Of a stretch of 5,623 nucleotides of DNA, positions 4,870-5,623 are shown one piece after another. This DNA comes from Actinomycetota bacterium (GTDB lineage Bacteria > Actinomycetota > Thermoleophilia > Gaiellales > Gaiellaceae). The notes under the pieces were generated by a model that had not been told where the DNA came from, made no database searches, and saw nothing but the letters and a program-made list of their open reading frames with translations. The stretch's first letter is position 1. Each line of letters starts with the position of its first letter. The position numbers and the translations under genes are program-made. The stretch spans positions 1 through 5,623 of the forward strand of contig JACCYG010000169.1 in the NCBI GenBank assembly GCA_013696595.1. The letters are read 5' to 3'.

Positions 4870-5623
4870 CGTTGGAGGACGAGCGTTCCGGCGTCGTCGA
4901 TGCGCCCCCTCCACTCCGGGCGAACCACGCACGTCGCTTCCGGGAACTCGACGATCGCGGGCCCGTCGACGTCCGACCCCGCGCCGAGGCGCGTCCGGTC
5001 GAAGACGGCAACATCCACCCAGTCGCCCTCGAAGCTCGTCCGCCGCCTCTCGACCGCGGCGGAGGCGTCGGGCGACGGCTCGCGCAGGGCCGGCGTCTCG
5101 ACGGGAACCGACGCGGTCAGCCGCACGTTTACGAGCTGGATAGGCCGGTCGTCCACGCGGTAGCCGTAGCGCTCCTCGTGAGCCGCGTGAAACGCGCCTT
5201 CGAGCTCGGTCCCGTCGTCGGCGTCGACGGATAGCTCGAACGCCTGGCCCCGATACCGAAGATCGGCACGGCGAACGAGGCTGGGCGCGTGGAGGTCCTG
5301 CACGGCCCTCTGTTCGAGCGCAGCGAGCGCGGCTTCGGCGTCCTCGTTGCCACCGAGCACGGCCCGCACGTAGTCGCGCCTCACGTCGGAGACGACCAGA
5401 CCGAGCGCGCTCAGGACGCCGCTCGCCTTCGGGACGAGCACCGTCCGCATTCCGAGCTCCTCGGCGAGAGCGCAGGCATGCATCGGTCCCGCGCCGCCGA
5501 AGGCGACGAGCGCGAAATCGCGCGGATCGAGGCCCCGCTCGACGGTGACGAGGCGAAGGGCGCGCAGCATCTCGGCGTTCGCCACGCGGATCACGCCGAG
5601 CGCCGCCGCGAGCACGTCCAGCC
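4866..5623 (-). CDS. hyuA: HyuA-type hydantoinase A/5-oxoprolinase subunit (3' part)
   Basis: This is the C-terminal 251 residues of HyuA; the 5' part lies beyond the right edge of the window. HyuA is the ATP-using subunit with an actin-like nucleotide-binding fold, which is thought to phosphorylate the ring carbonyl before it is opened with HyuB. In visible numbering the end of the hydantoinase A domain is clear: GVIRVANAEM (9-18), ERGLDPRDF (28-36), FGGAGPMHA (41-49) and GVLSALGLVVSDVRRDY (68-84). The C-terminal domain follows: LRYRGQAFEL (121-130), HEERYGYRVDDRPIQLVNVRL (148-168), DGPAIVEF (219-226) and an end of the form GTLVLQR. No true start is visible; the GTG at 5615 is an internal Val. 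The N-terminal domain and the ATP-binding loops cannot be checked here. It is upstream of and co-transcribed with hyuB. The family also contains acetone carboxylase and 5-oxoprolinase, so the substrate stays open. Confidence 0.93.
   Translation of the reverse strand, partial: LDVLAAALGVIRVANAEMLRALRLVTVERGLDPRDFALVAFGGAGPMHACALAEELGMRTVLVPKASGVLSALGLVVSDVRRDYVRAVLGGNEDAEAALAALEQRAVQDLHAPSLVRRADLRYRGQAFELSVDADDGTELEGAFHAAHEERYGYRVDDRPIQLVNVRLTASVPVETPALREPSPDASAAVERRRTSFEGDWVDVAVFDRTRLGAGSDVDGPAIVEFPEATCVVRPEWRGRIDDAGTLVLQR

Noticed and set aside
4870..4932. 21-residue N-terminal extension of HyuB from the ATG at 4932
   Set aside because: The extension is Arg-rich, lies over the end of hyuA and does not resemble HyuB N-termini. 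The ATGA overlap at 4869 is the natural start.
1..5623. CRISPR array, tRNA, rRNA, insertion sequence or phage features
   Set aside because: No regularly spaced repeats, cloverleaf-like sequence, transposase motif or terminal repeats were seen, and coding genes fill nearly the whole window.

Overview
The window is very GC-rich, with G or C in most third codon positions, tightly packed genes and almost no intergenic space. This suits a soil or sediment bacterium of the high-GC Actinobacteriota, perhaps Thermoleophilia, or possibly Chloroflexota. That placement is inferred from base composition, the style of the small zinc-ribbon protein and a palindrome near the left edge. There is no rRNA or other marker gene to fix it.

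Layout from left to right: (1) a short leader (1-101) with two palindromes and a strong Shine-Dalgarno sequence; (2) a 114-residue zinc-ribbon protein on the + strand (102-446); (3) a 76-base convergent gap with a repeated TGCCAGGC motif; (4) an M24 (prolidase/creatinase fold) metallohydrolase on the - strand (523-1692); (5) a 17-base divergent gap; (6) a YtcJ-type metal-dependent amidohydrolase on the + strand (1710-3254); (7) an 82-base convergent gap with an inverted repeat, a promoter-like motif and a 13-bp-stem hairpin; (8) hyuB (3337-4869) and the 3' part of hyuA (4866 to the right edge), both on the - strand and overlapping as ATGA, forming an operon that enters from the right.

The three enzyme units (M24 hydrolase, YtcJ-type amidohydrolase and HyuA/HyuB) all belong to families that open C-N bonds in amides, imides, cyclic ureas or X-Pro peptides. 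They lie back to back, so a small catabolic locus for a nitrogenous compound is plausible, for example a hydantoin, N-methylhydantoin/creatinine, 5-oxoproline or an N-acyl or N-formyl amide. The substrate cannot be read from the sequence. No mobile element, CRISPR array, tRNA or rRNA is visible. I found no clearly new multi-gene system. The points most worth a second look are the M24 enzyme that keeps its metal ligands but lacks the usual auxiliary histidines, the promoter-plus-hairpin arrangement at 3247-3330, the 17-base divergent start region, and the zinc-ribbon protein with its uncharacterised C-terminal domain.
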